Source: a virus. Taken from it: 33,193 nt of DNA. Position 1 is the first letter of the stretch. Each line of letters opens with the position of its first letter. Below are positions 9,348 to 17,206 of this stretch, piece by piece. Made by a program: the position numbers and the translations under genes. The DNA is taken from positions 1 through 33,193 of IMG/VR virus record IMGVR_UViG_3300035698_005636; one strand, written 5' to 3'. The notes beneath the pieces were generated by a model, which saw nothing but the letters and a program-made list of their open reading frames with translations, searched no databases and had not been told where the DNA came from.

Positions 9348-9775
9348 TACGCAGCCAGAGCCTTCATGTAATCCTCAAGCTCCGTGTAGGCCTGCTTCTT
9401 GTTGGGAATTTTCTCAATGACATTCTCGCCTGTCTCACGCTTGACGATACAAAAGCCCAACTGACCACGCTGCTTAACGAAGTAGGGAGCATTCTCTTCG
9501 TCGATCTGATCAGCGTCAACAGCCTCGAACGTAGTGAATTCAGTGATCCGCACACGGATATCGCTGCCGTTGCGGTAGGTGATGTACAGTCGTCCCATGA
9601 ATGAGTCGTCCTCGGCGCGCACTCGGATCTCATCCCCAGGCTTCAACGAAGCGGAGACGTGGGTCCATGATGCGGGGTCGAGAAGGTCGTCAGGACTTGC
9701 GCTCGCAGGCACAATAGCCTCGAACATGTTGTATTTGTGTTGGGCTAACCCAAAGTCGGAAGTTTTGATCTTCAT
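9347..9775 (-). CDS. Hypothetical virion-module protein (142 aa)
   Basis: Acidic soluble protein beginning MKIKTSDFGLAQHKYNMFEA. The pattern of charged strands (GDEIRVRAED, YITYRNGSDIRVRITEF) suggests a beta-barrel-like domain, followed by a C-terminal helix. It is the first gene after the putative terminator that ends the capsid transcript, and its last base is shared with the start of the gatekeeper gene. This position fits a head-completion or tail-assembly factor, but the family is not recognised. Confidence 0.6.
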   Translation of the reverse strand: MKIKTSDFGLAQHKYNMFEAIVPASASPDDLLDPASWTHVSASLKPGDEIRVRAEDDSFMGRLYITYRNGSDIRVRITEFTTFEAVDADQIDEENAPYFVKQRGQLGFCIVKRETGENVIEKIPNKKQAYTELEDYMKALAA

Positions 9776-9797
9776 TGCGTGAATCTCCAGATGATGG

Positions 9798-9824
9798 AAA
9801 ACCCACGCCTTTCGGGGCGTGGGT
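9798..9824 (-). terminator. Putative intrinsic terminator after capsid genes
   Basis: There is a perfect 9-bp inverted repeat (ACCCACGCC at 9801-9809 and GGCGTGGGT at 9816-9824) with a 6-nt loop. Read leftward, the hairpin is followed by four T's. It lies 14 bp after the stop of the 85-aa capsid-associated gene. T7 has its terminator at the equivalent place, just after the capsid gene. The short T tract suggests partial read-through, which would lower expression of the tail genes relative to capsid. Confidence 0.7.
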
Positions 9825-9837
9825 AATCATGGGGTTA

Positions 9838-10095
9838 CTAGATCGCTGTGGTAGAAGCCGCTCCACCGGCAACCACTGCGGAGACGAACGCCAGCGTGAC
9901 AAGCGGTGCGTCGTTGTCGAATATCTCAACAATGTCGCCCACCTCCATGCCGAGGTCTGACCCGTTAGCGAAATAGCTAGCGGCGTTCACTGCAGCTGCG
10001 TTGTCAACAGACGCGTAGCTCCAGGTTGAACCACCACCATTTGAACCCACGCGCTGAGTCTTCAGCGCAGGGGGATTACTTTCGGCATATGCCAT
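9838..10095 (-). CDS. Small capsid-associated protein (85 aa)
   Basis: Small Ala/Val/Gly-rich protein directly downstream of the major capsid gene. Residues 20-60 contain a STWSYASVD... YFANGSDLGMEVGDIVEIFD pattern, a compact beta domain in which the VGDIVEI strand resembles small phage surface or decoration proteins. Ala/Gly-rich residues form the C-terminus. It shares the capsid transcript, lying between the capsid stop and the terminator, so it is probably made in large amounts. A decoration or head-stabilising role is inferred from position. Confidence 0.6.
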   Translation of the reverse strand: MAYAESNPPALKTQRVGSNGGGSTWSYASVDNAAAVNAASYFANGSDLGMEVGDIVEIFDNDAPLVTLAFVSAVVAGGAASTTAI

Positions 10096-10108
10096 GGTCT
10101 ATGCTCCC

Positions 10109-10948
10109 TTAGGACAGAGCAGAGTCGTCGTGTGTCATCAAGATCACACCCGAGTTCTGCAAAAGTTTAGAGCCCATGTAAGTCGAGCAACGAGCCCAAG
10201 ACTTGTCGTTCTTCTCATCATAGCCTACGTGAGTGCTCAATCCCTCAGTATCACAAGCATGGCCAATAGCCTTCTTGTTGTACATGAAGCAATCAGCGGT
10301 TGCTGTTCCGACACCGGGCAAGCCCGCATCAACGATCCAGTTAACACCGTACCAGTTGAAAGCAAGAGATTTACTCACGTTCTCGAAAGGTGACAGTTGG
10401 ATGTAGTCTGCAGAAGCAAACTCTTTAATGCCCATCAGGTAGCCTTGGAAGGCAGGTGTGATCAACGCGAAAATGTCGTCCTCACCGGTTACTGACGCTG
10501 CAAAAGCGTTGGCCAGCTTGGTCTTGGCAGTCGTAATTCGAAGCAAATTGGCAATAGCCGCCGCGCCCCAAGTGTTCGTGCCAGTCAGCAAAGCTGTGTG
10601 GATGTCGTTATCAACCTTTCGATTGATCACGGCCATGCTAGTTTCCTGCATGATGCGTCGACCGTCACCCTGAGATGCGTACAAGTTAAAGTTAGTACGT
10701 TCAGGAACGTCGTGCCACTCTTTGAGTGTAGCAACGTATTGGTTGAGGTTATCGGGACGTGTGGGAATGTCGCCATTCACACCGCGAGTTGTTGCTGTTG
10801 CACCACCGGAGTCAGCAACCAGGAAGGTCGCTTCATTTCCATTGATCTCAGTTTCTGTAGTAACGGTTCGACGCGCTAGCGACTGACGTTTCTCAAAACC
10901 GGCAATGAACTCCTGACGATACATCGTTTGAAAAGCAGAATCGCTCAT
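10109..10948 (-). CDS. Major capsid protein (279 aa)
   Basis: It has the composition and order of elements of a short HK97-fold phage capsid protein of the group found in podoviruses and T7-like relatives. The N-terminal region is helical (AFQTMYRQEFIAGFEKRQSL). A TTRG..GDIPTRPDNLNQ loop follows, then the helical spine around RRIMQETSMAVINRKVDNDIHTAL and beta-rich C-terminal strands. It follows the scaffold gene after one intervening gene and has its own predicted promoter at 11,082-11,110. With the scaffold it should build the procapsid. Confidence 0.85.
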   Translation of the reverse strand: MSDSAFQTMYRQEFIAGFEKRQSLARRTVTTETEINGNEATFLVADSGGATATTRGVNGDIPTRPDNLNQYVATLKEWHDVPERTNFNLYASQGDGRRIMQETSMAVINRKVDNDIHTALLTGTNTWGAAAIANLLRITTAKTKLANAFAASVTGEDDIFALITPAFQGYLMGIKEFASADYIQLSPFENVSKSLAFNWYGVNWIVDAGLPGVGTATADCFMYNKKAIGHACDTEGLSTHVGYDEKNDKSWARCSTYMGSKLLQNSGVILMTHDDSALS

Positions 10949-11066
10949 CGGATGTTCTCCAAAAAAGTTAAGGTTAAAGTTAACTGCTTCTCAGAGTTGG
11001 CCGTTTGATGCGTCTGTCGGGTTGGCCACTTACGTGGGGCCGCTCGACATCGTCAGGGGTCGTTGA

Positions 11067-11110
11067 GCTGTTGTGACTGAATTTATATCAAACCACAACA
11101 GCGAGTGCAA
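11067..11110 (-). promoter_or_regulatory. Capsid promoter with flanking inverted repeat
   Basis: Leftward extended -10 promoter: TTGCAC (11,105-11,110), a 17-bp spacer, and TATAAA (11,082-11,087) preceded by TG-N. It is framed by a perfect 9-bp inverted repeat, GCTGTTGTG at 11,067-11,075 and CACAACAGC at 11,094-11,102, with an 18-bp gap spanning the -10 box. Transcription would begin near 11,075 and run into the capsid gene. The symmetry suggests a dimeric regulator site. The sequence is only partly transcribed, so an RNA hairpin is unlikely to explain it. Confidence 0.65.
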
Positions 11111-11113
11111 GGG

Positions 11114-11719
11114 TTAATTTGCAGGAGGGGAGTCATTACCACCGACCGACACAGGGTCAACGCCACTCAATGCCGCATCGTCGGCCGCATCGTCAAGTAT
11201 TTGCTGTTCTTCGAGAGTGATATACTCGGACAGCTCACCAACCGCGTAGTCCTCAGGCAGTCCCAGCCCATCCAACACCAGCTGAGCCGCTTCTGGGTCC
11301 TCAAACAACCGAGGCGTTGACTCTCCGATCAACCCATCTTCCTGCACTGAAACATTGGCCACAACGTCGGTTATGATCCAACCGAGCACCTTCTTGACCA
11401 TTGATCCCGTTTGATCACCCTCGGGGGCAGCAGGATCGACTGCTATAATACCATCCCCCACATGTGGTATGACCTCTACCTCGGTTACATCAGGTTGCCC
11501 CACAGGGTCCGGCACCTCGTAGTCGTCCAAGTGCTTGGCTCCCATCACCCTGTAAACACCGTTGACCCGGTAGATGGCGTCACCCATCTTGGGCATGTTC
11601 TGGGCGATCCATGCGTCACCGACCTTGATCTCGTCACCATCGTCAGTCACCACACATTGCCCTGCAAACGCGACGATGATGGCCGCGTTGAGTCCTGCTA
11701 TCTGTCTGAATTCCCTCAA
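11114..11719 (-). CDS. Hypothetical virion-module protein (201 aa)
   Basis: Acidic, Asp/Val-rich protein between the scaffold and capsid genes. The N-terminal third has beta-type segments (GQCVVTDDGDEIKVGDAW, GDAIYRVNGVYRVMG). The C-terminal third is acidic and helical (ITLEEQQILDDAADDAAL). No family is recognised. Candidates by position are a capsid assembly factor or minor head component. Its stop lies just ahead of the capsid promoter, so that promoter separates the upstream head genes from the capsid transcript. Confidence 0.55.
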   Translation of the reverse strand: MREFRQIAGLNAAIIVAFAGQCVVTDDGDEIKVGDAWIAQNMPKMGDAIYRVNGVYRVMGAKHLDDYEVPDPVGQPDVTEVEVIPHVGDGIIAVDPAAPEGDQTGSMVKKVLGWIITDVVANVSVQEDGLIGESTPRLFEDPEAAQLVLDGLGLPEDYAVGELSEYITLEEQQILDDAADDAALSGVDPVSVGGNDSPPAN

Positions 11720-11720
11720 G

Positions 11721-12704
11721 TTATTTCTCCTTCATTTGATTTTGAGCGTCAATAAGACTCTGGTATCTAGCCTGAGCCTCAGCGTCTTTGTGCCAACCCG
11801 GTTCGCCCATACGGGCCTCGAGCGCCTTGATCTCATCACCGATCGCCTGGACCGGGTTGTTAGCGTTGGGGACCACCGTGCCGGCAGGGTTGAGCTTGCG
11901 GGCTATGTCACCGAAGTAGACCATTGCCTCGGGTGAGTTGAACAAAGCACGACCATCGGCCATACGGGCACCTAGGAAGTCCTCACGTATCGACTCAGGC
12001 ATTCCATTAAACATACCCCGTACGAGGTTGACGTTGGTAACTTTGTCAGTACCCCACGCCTCAGTGAGCTTGGCATCGGTCTGTTGCTTGTGGATACCAT
12101 CATCCTGTTGGATGCTCTCCAGCTCAGCCTCACGGCCAGCCAAGAACGTATTGACCATGTTGGACATCACGCTATTGGGGACGTTGCCGTCGTGGCCCAT
12201 CTTGTACACTTCGTCCAAAATGGCCTTATCATTGTCACCAATCACCAGCCCTTCAGCCAACTCGACCTTGTATTCACCGGCTTCAGTGGGGATATCGTTG
12301 GCCGCACGGTACTCAGTCAGCTGCTCAGGTGTGGGATTCTCGCCCAACCCTGTACTGATCTGACCATTGCGGATCTTCTCCTGGGCCTCAACGTAGTTCT
12401 TGAGCAACGTGCCCTCATCGACCACGCGCTCCAACATACCACTCGCCTTGGTGGCAGCATCGCCCTCAAAGCCAGCAGCCGTGACCATGCGCGATCTCCA
12501 GCTGTCAGCCGGTGCCGGTGGGTCTCCTGCAGGTGGATCGCCGGCCGGCGGTGTACCACCATCAGCGGGAGGTGTTGCAGGCGGAGCGTCTGCAGGCGGA
12601 GCGCCACCATCAGCGGGAGGTGTGACTATGGTATCAGGTGGTGGCGCTCCGCCTGCAGGGGCAGGGTCGGGGTCTTGGAGCATCGCCCTAAGTAAGTCTC
12701 TCAT
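11721..12704 (-). CDS. Scaffold-like protein (327 aa)
   Basis: It sits upstream of the capsid gene, where T7-like phages encode the scaffold around which the procapsid forms. Residues 11-70 are a disordered Pro/Ala/Gly stretch with APPAD/TPPADGG/DPPAG repeats. The remainder is acidic and helical, with a short segment (LTEYRAANDIPTEAGEYKV) common in phage scaffold proteins. The C-terminus is a helix rich in charged residues, as expected for capsid binding. The Pro/Ala region is high in G+C and repetitive in DNA, so its length may vary between relatives. Confidence 0.72.
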   Translation of the reverse strand: MRDLLRAMLQDPDPAPAGGAPPPDTIVTPPADGGAPPADAPPATPPADGGTPPAGDPPAGDPPAPADSWRSRMVTAAGFEGDAATKASGMLERVVDEGTLLKNYVEAQEKIRNGQISTGLGENPTPEQLTEYRAANDIPTEAGEYKVELAEGLVIGDNDKAILDEVYKMGHDGNVPNSVMSNMVNTFLAGREAELESIQQDDGIHKQQTDAKLTEAWGTDKVTNVNLVRGMFNGMPESIREDFLGARMADGRALFNSPEAMVYFGDIARKLNPAGTVVPNANNPVQAIGDEIKALEARMGEPGWHKDAEAQARYQSLIDAQNQMKEK

Positions 12705-12710
12705 GTGCGG

Positions 12711-12977
12711 TTAATCCTCTTTGATTGCTGTATTGATTGCTTTGGTTATCTGCTGCCCAACGAAGCCTCTGCCTGTCAGGAATGCGGATTGGTCGAACGA
12801 GCCTGGGATATACCCCAGATCGAACGCGCGGGAGAATTTCTTGACGATCACCTCCAGTGCTAGTGTTTGTTGGTGGGGCTCAGCTTCACCTTTGGCTACG
12901 GCCTTGATGGCCACATGTTCAGCCTTGGTTAGCGGTGGTACGTCGAACGCAACGCCTGGGGATTCTTTACGCGACAT
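12711..12977 (-). CDS. Bbp19-like small head-module protein (88 aa)
   Basis: The C-terminal half, FDQSAFLTGRGFVGQQITKAI, resembles the Bbp19-like domain of Bordetella phage BPP-1 and related podophages, with its aromatic-D...A...GRxFVG pattern. The gene lies between portal and scaffold and overlaps the portal end by 11 bp, a typical position for this family. Its molecular role is not established. Family assignment is by eye from the short conserved segment. Confidence 0.6.
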   Translation of the reverse strand: MSRKESPGVAFDVPPLTKAEHVAIKAVAKGEAEPHQQTLALEVIVKKFSRAFDLGYIPGSFDQSAFLTGRGFVGQQITKAINTAIKED

Positions 12978-14535
12978 TCTCTAGTGCCCCGCTCTCAACC
13001 GCAGTCTGTGCGGCCTGCTTCAACTTGGCCTCCTGTACTTGGGCAGGGTCATTCAACCATGTCCCAGGTGCTCCGATACCGTCGATGGCGTCACGTACAG
13101 CGCCTGCGAAGTTGACCTCAGCGGCCACAGATGGATCGAATTGAACAGCCTCAGCGAGTGTCTGACTCATCATGCTAAATCGTGTGGCTTTCTGTTCCTC
13201 CTCCGTCGCGGACAATGGGCTCTCGAACTTAAACTCCACCTCACTGCTGCGTAGGGATTTGGGGATATCGTACGGTGACCCAAGGAACCCAGCCTGCATG
13301 GCAACTTGGAAAGACACCTCGCAAATGGCACCACTATATTCCGCCTCGATAGGGGCGAACAGAGGCAGCGCCTCACGTCGATACTGCTTCTGCAGCTGAG
13401 CAACCTCGTAGGCGGTGCGTTGATGGTTGACCTCTGGGAGTCGCAGTTTGTTCAGGTAGAATGCGCTGTTGAGCACTTCAATGGTGTTGGCCCGCATCTC
13501 AAGTCCGATGGGGAATCCCCCTCGATCCTGTGGCAGTGTTCGCAACGATGCGCCGAGACGCTCGTCGTATTCGTCGTCAACCCACGTAATGCCGTCAGGT
13601 GTGAGGTTAACATCGCCTCGAATGACCTTTTGGGTCGCGATGATGGGCGGTCGTGCATAGCGCTCCCCTGCTTCCATGAGGGTGTGAGTCATCGCCTGGA
13701 GGCATCGAGCGTCAGGCAGTCCGACCACAGTGGCAGGGCTGTACGCGTAGGGCGCACCAGCGATAGTCTGAAAACGTGGGATGACGTATTGATTGTGGTT
13801 CATCCCCACTTCTTCCATGATTTTGTTGTTGTCCAGATCGAAGAAGATGCTCACCCACTCGTAGCTCGCCTCGATCTCATCATCCCGGTACATCACGCTG
13901 GGGATGACCATGTGGCGTACGTTGATCTCTTTGAATGGATTTTTGGTGACGTCCTTGAGTACATGCTCATCGCACTTATCACCAAAGGTGTCAACGAGTT
14001 GGCGTTGGGTGGGCTTCCACTTTCTGCAGACACCACCAACCTGACCGTTCTCGTCGTCAAACCATGCCACGTCTCGCATGTGCCAGCATCGATAGAGCAG
14101 ACCATCCGCCTTGCGGTTCAGCTCAACGCTGATCACACACTGGCCGAACGCAATGTAATCGTGGTCACCCTCTCGAGTGGCCCGGACAAAACCCGCCTTG
14201 CGGCTGTACATCAGACGTCGTAAGTCTCGAGTCTTCTCATCGAGCCATACTTGCCCGAGGTAATCCGGGTTGCCTTGGATGCCCATGTTGTACCAATCGC
14301 CGTCACGCAGCATCGAGCTGAGCGAGTTGCCCAGGTCACGTCGTACGAGCAATGGGTATGAATCAAGCAGGTTATCCGCCAGCTCGGAGCCGACGTTACG
14401 TGTGTTGGTGAAGTCAGCTCGTTCCGGGTAGAAGTGATCCGCTATCGTCTGCCACAGTGACGTGACGGGATAGTGATCCTTGAATATTTGAGCCGCGAAA
14501 TCTCGCAGCTCGTTGATGTCCTGCTTAGCCATCAT
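12967..14535 (-). CDS. Portal protein (head-tail connector, gp8-like) (522 aa)
   Basis: This is the dodecameric ring at the capsid vertex through which DNA is packaged and to which the tail binds. Length matches T7 gp8 (536 aa). The N-terminus (RDFAAQIFKDHYPVTSLWQTIADHFYPERADF) is the characteristic opening of the head-to-tail connecting protein family. I chose the ATG at 14,533-14,535 because AAGAGG lies 9 nt upstream. A TTG extension to 14,574 would add 13 residues without a ribosome site. It overlaps the upstream 60-aa gene by 11 bp. Confidence 0.88.
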   Translation of the reverse strand: MMAKQDINELRDFAAQIFKDHYPVTSLWQTIADHFYPERADFTNTRNVGSELADNLLDSYPLLVRRDLGNSLSSMLRDGDWYNMGIQGNPDYLGQVWLDEKTRDLRRLMYSRKAGFVRATREGDHDYIAFGQCVISVELNRKADGLLYRCWHMRDVAWFDDENGQVGGVCRKWKPTQRQLVDTFGDKCDEHVLKDVTKNPFKEINVRHMVIPSVMYRDDEIEASYEWVSIFFDLDNNKIMEEVGMNHNQYVIPRFQTIAGAPYAYSPATVVGLPDARCLQAMTHTLMEAGERYARPPIIATQKVIRGDVNLTPDGITWVDDEYDERLGASLRTLPQDRGGFPIGLEMRANTIEVLNSAFYLNKLRLPEVNHQRTAYEVAQLQKQYRREALPLFAPIEAEYSGAICEVSFQVAMQAGFLGSPYDIPKSLRSSEVEFKFESPLSATEEEQKATRFSMMSQTLAEAVQFDPSVAAEVNFAGAVRDAIDGIGAPGTWLNDPAQVQEAKLKQAAQTAVESGALENVA

Positions 14536-14707
14536 GTGGGACAACCTCTTGTTCGGGGTTGATGAACTCGCCAATGAACATGCGCCGCCACTCTTTGGTG
14601 CTCATCTTCTCGAGCGTTTTGAGATAGTCATTGTGTAGGTCCGACGTCTCGTCGAGCCAAAACACTTCAATCTCCTCGCTGCTGTAAGCTTCGTCCTGCT
14701 TAGCCAA
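14525..14707 (-). CDS. Small acidic protein before portal (60 aa)
   Basis: Short acidic protein (AKQDEAYSSEEIEVFWLDETSDLHNDYLK...) with a helical centre. The only in-frame start that covers it is TTG at 14,705-14,707, supported by a GGGAG site 8 nt upstream. It overlaps the stop of the preceding gene, and its own end overlaps the portal start, so translation of this cluster is likely coupled. No function is recognised. Confidence 0.55.
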   Translation of the reverse strand: MAKQDEAYSSEEIEVFWLDETSDLHNDYLKTLEKMSTKEWRRMFIGEFINPEQEVVPHDG

Positions 14708-14903
14708 GTGTGCCGCTCCCGTCTGTCATTACTGTGCTGGTGCGACCGGATCGTTTCTTACGCTGCAGTCGTCGCGATTCAGCCTTGGCTTCCATCTCTG
14801 GGTCCGGGGCTGTCTTGGGTTTGGGTAGCTTTGGCGCTTTCGGATCAAGGTCGATGGCACCGAATGTGCTGACCTTGACCGCCTTGCTGATGATCTTGCT
14901 CAT
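14700..14903 (-). CDS. Small basic phage protein (67 aa)
   Basis: The N-terminus is Lys/Pro-rich (PKAPKLPKPKTAPDPE). It is followed by a basic helix and a C-terminal RSGRTSTVMTDGSGTLG segment. Similar short proteins ending in a GR-x-ST-x-hydrophobic-T motif are common between terminase and portal genes in many phages. Their role is not established, but they may associate with the head. It starts 1 bp after the stop of the 57-aa gene. Confidence 0.6.
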   Translation of the reverse strand: MSKIISKAVKVSTFGAIDLDPKAPKLPKPKTAPDPEMEAKAESRRLQRKKRSGRTSTVMTDGSGTLG

Positions 14904-14904
14904 A

Positions 14905-15078
14905 TCAGGTCAACATGGTGCTCTTACGAGCATCACGCCTCGGTTGGGTGGTTTGCTTACGAGTAGGTCGCTGGGTCGCTATCTCAGGCTCCTCGACAGT
15001 GTCGTCGTCCTCATCGTCGTCCATGCCCATGATCGTGCCCAGGGCACCCATCTTAAATAGTTTTTTCAGATCGCTCAT
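14905..15078 (-). CDS. Small acidic/basic protein after terminase (57 aa)
   Basis: Begins MSDLKKLFKMGALGTIMGMDDDEDDD with an N-terminal amphipathic helix, an acidic run at residues 20-26 and a basic C-terminus (RPTRKQTTQPRRDARKST). The start has GAGG 6 nt upstream. It lies between the large terminase stop and the 67-aa gene, with 1-bp spacing to the latter. The split of charge suggests a binding partner protein. The family is unknown. Confidence 0.55.
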   Translation of the reverse strand: MSDLKKLFKMGALGTIMGMDDDEDDDTVEEPEIATQRPTRKQTTQPRRDARKSTMLT

Positions 15079-15104
15079 AGTTCACCTCAGTATTTGTGTG
15101 GAGA

Positions 15105-16475
15105 TTATCGTCGTTGCTGGCTTCTGTCAAACCGGGACGACGAGCGTGACTGCGTGTTGACGTTGGGTGGTCGCCAAACTTCCTTGTTGGAGTTGGTGAT
15201 CTTAGGGAATAGCTCCGTGATGCCCCACACCAGTGCGTCCAGTCGATCCGGTGACTTGAGACCCACGTAACCGCTCAGGTTCATCGAACACATCTGGTCC
15301 TCAAGCTCACTGAAGTAACCAACGTGGTAGACCTTTCCCTGTTCATACAATGCGGCCACCGGCTCGGCTCGTACCACTTTACCCCTGCTGGCATTGACCT
15401 CACGGTACGGGATGTCCGGGTTGACGGCATGGACGATAGCCCGAACCATGTCACCCCCAAAGTTCTTCTCACCGATGACCCGGTCAGCACTGTGGCGACT
15501 GAAAGCCTCGGAGACGACGGTGCCCCAGCTCTCCGGGCTGTATCGACCGGACAGATCCTCGAGCACGTAAGCCTTGCTGTCCTTACCCAAAGCGACGACA
15601 ACGATGCCGATCTCATCGCTTCTGAAGTCCTCAGGACCCGCGCAACCACTGGGGTCGACAGCCACTACAATACGCAGGAACTCAGGGATCTCGTCGCCAC
15701 CGAGCGCACGTTGTTGGTGAAGCAGCTCATCCGTCCACAGTGCCCCATCGGCATCGTCAGCGAACTGTCCCAGCAAGAACCGATTGCGCTCTTTGGTGGG
15801 CATCGACTCAAGTAATCGAATGTAGCCTTTGTCCAGGTTCTGCGTGTTGTCCGCTGGGTTGATCAGGTAGAACCCATAGTCGTATGGGTGCTCAACCGCC
15901 ATCTTGCTGAACGGATCGCGTTTCATGACGAACCGTTGGTAAGTCCAGTGACGCTTGGACGGTGGGTTGAAGTCGGTGAAGCTCTTGAGTTTGAGGTTCT
16001 GGGTCTTCTGTGCGAGTCGAGTCAAGGCCAACAGCATGGACTGATAGGGTATCTGGCTGGCCTCGTTGAAGAAGATGGTCGCAAACTCCATGCCAAGAAT
16101 TTTCTCAACACGCTCCTTGTCGTCCAGGCCACCGAACCAGATCTCGCTACCATTGGGCAACGTCATGTACCAGTCGGTCTTGTTCATCATGCTGTCGGAG
16201 CTGGGCATCTCGGGGAAGCACAGTTTCATGACCTTGGGCAACGTGTCGTTGATGACCGAGGCTTTGACGCTGTTGAACCGGAAGCGGAAGACGACGTGTC
16301 GACTGTTGGGCTCCCGTATCGCCCTGAGAATGACCTGTCGCATCAACAGGAACGTCTTACCGGACCGACTGCCGCCACCAAGGGCGATGTGGACAGCTTC
16401 GGAGATCAGTACATCCCGCGCCTTGTCTTGCGCGGGGGTGATTGTGAATTGGTCAATGTTGGCGGCTGCTGTCAC
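15105..16475 (-). CDS. terL: Terminase large subunit (456 aa)
   Basis: ATP-driven packaging motor with a headful or cos nuclease. Walker A GGSRSGKT is at residues 34-41. The Walker B strand is ATIFFNEAS at about 132-140, with Glu138 as the likely catalytic acid. The RNase H-like nuclease begins with VAVDPSG (271-277). A further acidic segment, SPDRLDALVWGI, lies near the C-terminus and fits the third nuclease site. It works with the small subunit (4-bp overlap upstream) and docks on the portal encoded downstream. The C-terminal 25 residues are Ser/Arg/Gln-rich and probably disordered. Confidence 0.92.
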   Translation of the reverse strand: MTAAANIDQFTITPAQDKARDVLISEAVHIALGGGSRSGKTFLLMRQVILRAIREPNSRHVVFRFRFNSVKASVINDTLPKVMKLCFPEMPSSDSMMNKTDWYMTLPNGSEIWFGGLDDKERVEKILGMEFATIFFNEASQIPYQSMLLALTRLAQKTQNLKLKSFTDFNPPSKRHWTYQRFVMKRDPFSKMAVEHPYDYGFYLINPADNTQNLDKGYIRLLESMPTKERNRFLLGQFADDADGALWTDELLHQQRALGGDEIPEFLRIVVAVDPSGCAGPEDFRSDEIGIVVVALGKDSKAYVLEDLSGRYSPESWGTVVSEAFSRHSADRVIGEKNFGGDMVRAIVHAVNPDIPYREVNASRGKVVRAEPVAALYEQGKVYHVGYFSELEDQMCSMNLSGYVGLKSPDRLDALVWGITELFPKITNSNKEVWRPPNVNTQSRSSSRFDRSQQRR

Positions 16476-16975
16476 GCCTGGACGTCCTTCGAATCCATGA
16501 TGACGGTGATCTCTCCCGACCCTGCCTTCTGGTGATCGTTGAAGGTGTTGAAGGCCTTACCGAGGCTGTCGAGTGCTCCCTTCTTGGTCGCCATCTTGAT
16601 CTTGGTGATGTTACCGGTGATGGGGCACAGGTCGATGCCCTCCATTGCGGCCCGTGTCTCAGGTGGGATGTCGTGGATGTCCCTGAATTCGGTAGTACCA
16701 GGATGGTACAAGTCGGCTAGGTCGTACGTCCCCAGCTTGGACAACTCTTCGATCACCCGTTGTGAGTCGACCTTTAGCTCGTGATAGCACTCGTGTTCCA
16801 GTTGGGCGATGCGGATCTGAATGTCAAGTTGGTCGAACAATCGTTTGGCGTTGGACGCATTGGGTGAGTACCCGGCCCGATCGTACGCCGCCGCCACGCA
16901 GTGGTCGATAATGTACTCGCGACAGAACCGTTCGAAGTTCCGATTCCTCAATGTCAGTGGTGTGATCTCAATCAT
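16472..16975 (-). CDS. terS: Terminase small subunit (167 aa)
   Basis: It should recognise viral DNA and start packaging. The N-terminus, NFERFCREYIIDHCVAAAYDRAGYSPNASNAKRLF, is the HTH region of the terminase_2 family, with the usual FCREY...D...AA..RAGYS pattern. A helical oligomerisation region follows (QIRIAQLEHECYHELKVDS). Its gene overlaps terL by 4 bp. The repeat-rich region at 17,207-17,707 lies about 230 bp upstream and is one candidate for its DNA target, though this is only inference from position. Confidence 0.85.
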   Translation of the reverse strand: MIEITPLTLRNRNFERFCREYIIDHCVAAAYDRAGYSPNASNAKRLFDQLDIQIRIAQLEHECYHELKVDSQRVIEELSKLGTYDLADLYHPGTTEFRDIHDIPPETRAAMEGIDLCPITGNITKIKMATKKGALDSLGKAFNTFNDHQKAGSGEITVIMDSKDVQA

Positions 16976-17150
16976 CAGGTGGCGTCCATCCCAATTCTAT
17001 CAGCTTCGCTCGAATGTCATGATCAATGGCAGCTGGTGACACATCGTACACAATGGCGCCCGCCAATAGCCCACGGAGCGTATCTATCGTAGCCCGTGCG
17101 GTGGACAACCTCTCATCACATATCTCAAACGCTTTTATCGCATCAACCAT
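16968..17150 (-). CDS. Small ORF leading the packaging operon (60 aa)
   Basis: Helical, charged protein (MVDAIKAFEICDERLSTARATIDTLRGLLAG...). I chose the ATG at 17,148-17,150 because GGGAG sits 8 nt upstream. A GTG at 17,175-17,177 would lie inside an inverted repeat and lacks a site. It overlaps the start of the small terminase by 8 bp and is therefore first in the leftward late operon. It is not recognised. Confidence 0.55.
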   Translation of the reverse strand: MVDAIKAFEICDERLSTARATIDTLRGLLAGAIVYDVSPAAIDHDIRAKLIELGWTPPDD

Positions 17151-17171
17151 CGCTCTATCTCCCAAATCGTC

Positions 17172-17203
17172 AATCACCGTAATTTACCACAATAGCGGTG
17201 ATT
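17172..17203 (-). promoter_or_regulatory. Possible late leftward promoter/operator
   Basis: Perfect 8-bp inverted repeat AATCACCG (17,172-17,179) and CGGTGATT (17,196-17,203) around a 16-bp AT-rich centre. A weak leftward promoter can be read through it (TTGCTA, 16 bp, TAAATT). The centre contains GCTATTGTGGT, 10 of 11 bases like GCTGTTGTGGT in the capsid promoter. It lies just upstream of the packaging operon. The promoter call is tentative; the inverted repeat is seen directly. Confidence 0.4.
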
Positions 17204-17206
17204 AGC

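Noticed and set aside
12084-12695. 203-codon rightward frame opposite the scaffold gene
   Set aside because: It is antisense to a well-supported scaffold gene, has no ribosome site, and depends on the GC-rich Pro/Ala repeat of the scaffold.
13306-14223. 305-codon rightward frame opposite the portal gene
   Set aside because: It mirrors codon bias of the portal gene, has no recognisable domain and has no place in a rightward operon.
14536-14574. TTG extension of the portal protein
   Set aside because: No ribosome site; AAGAGG lies at the right distance from the ATG at 14,535.
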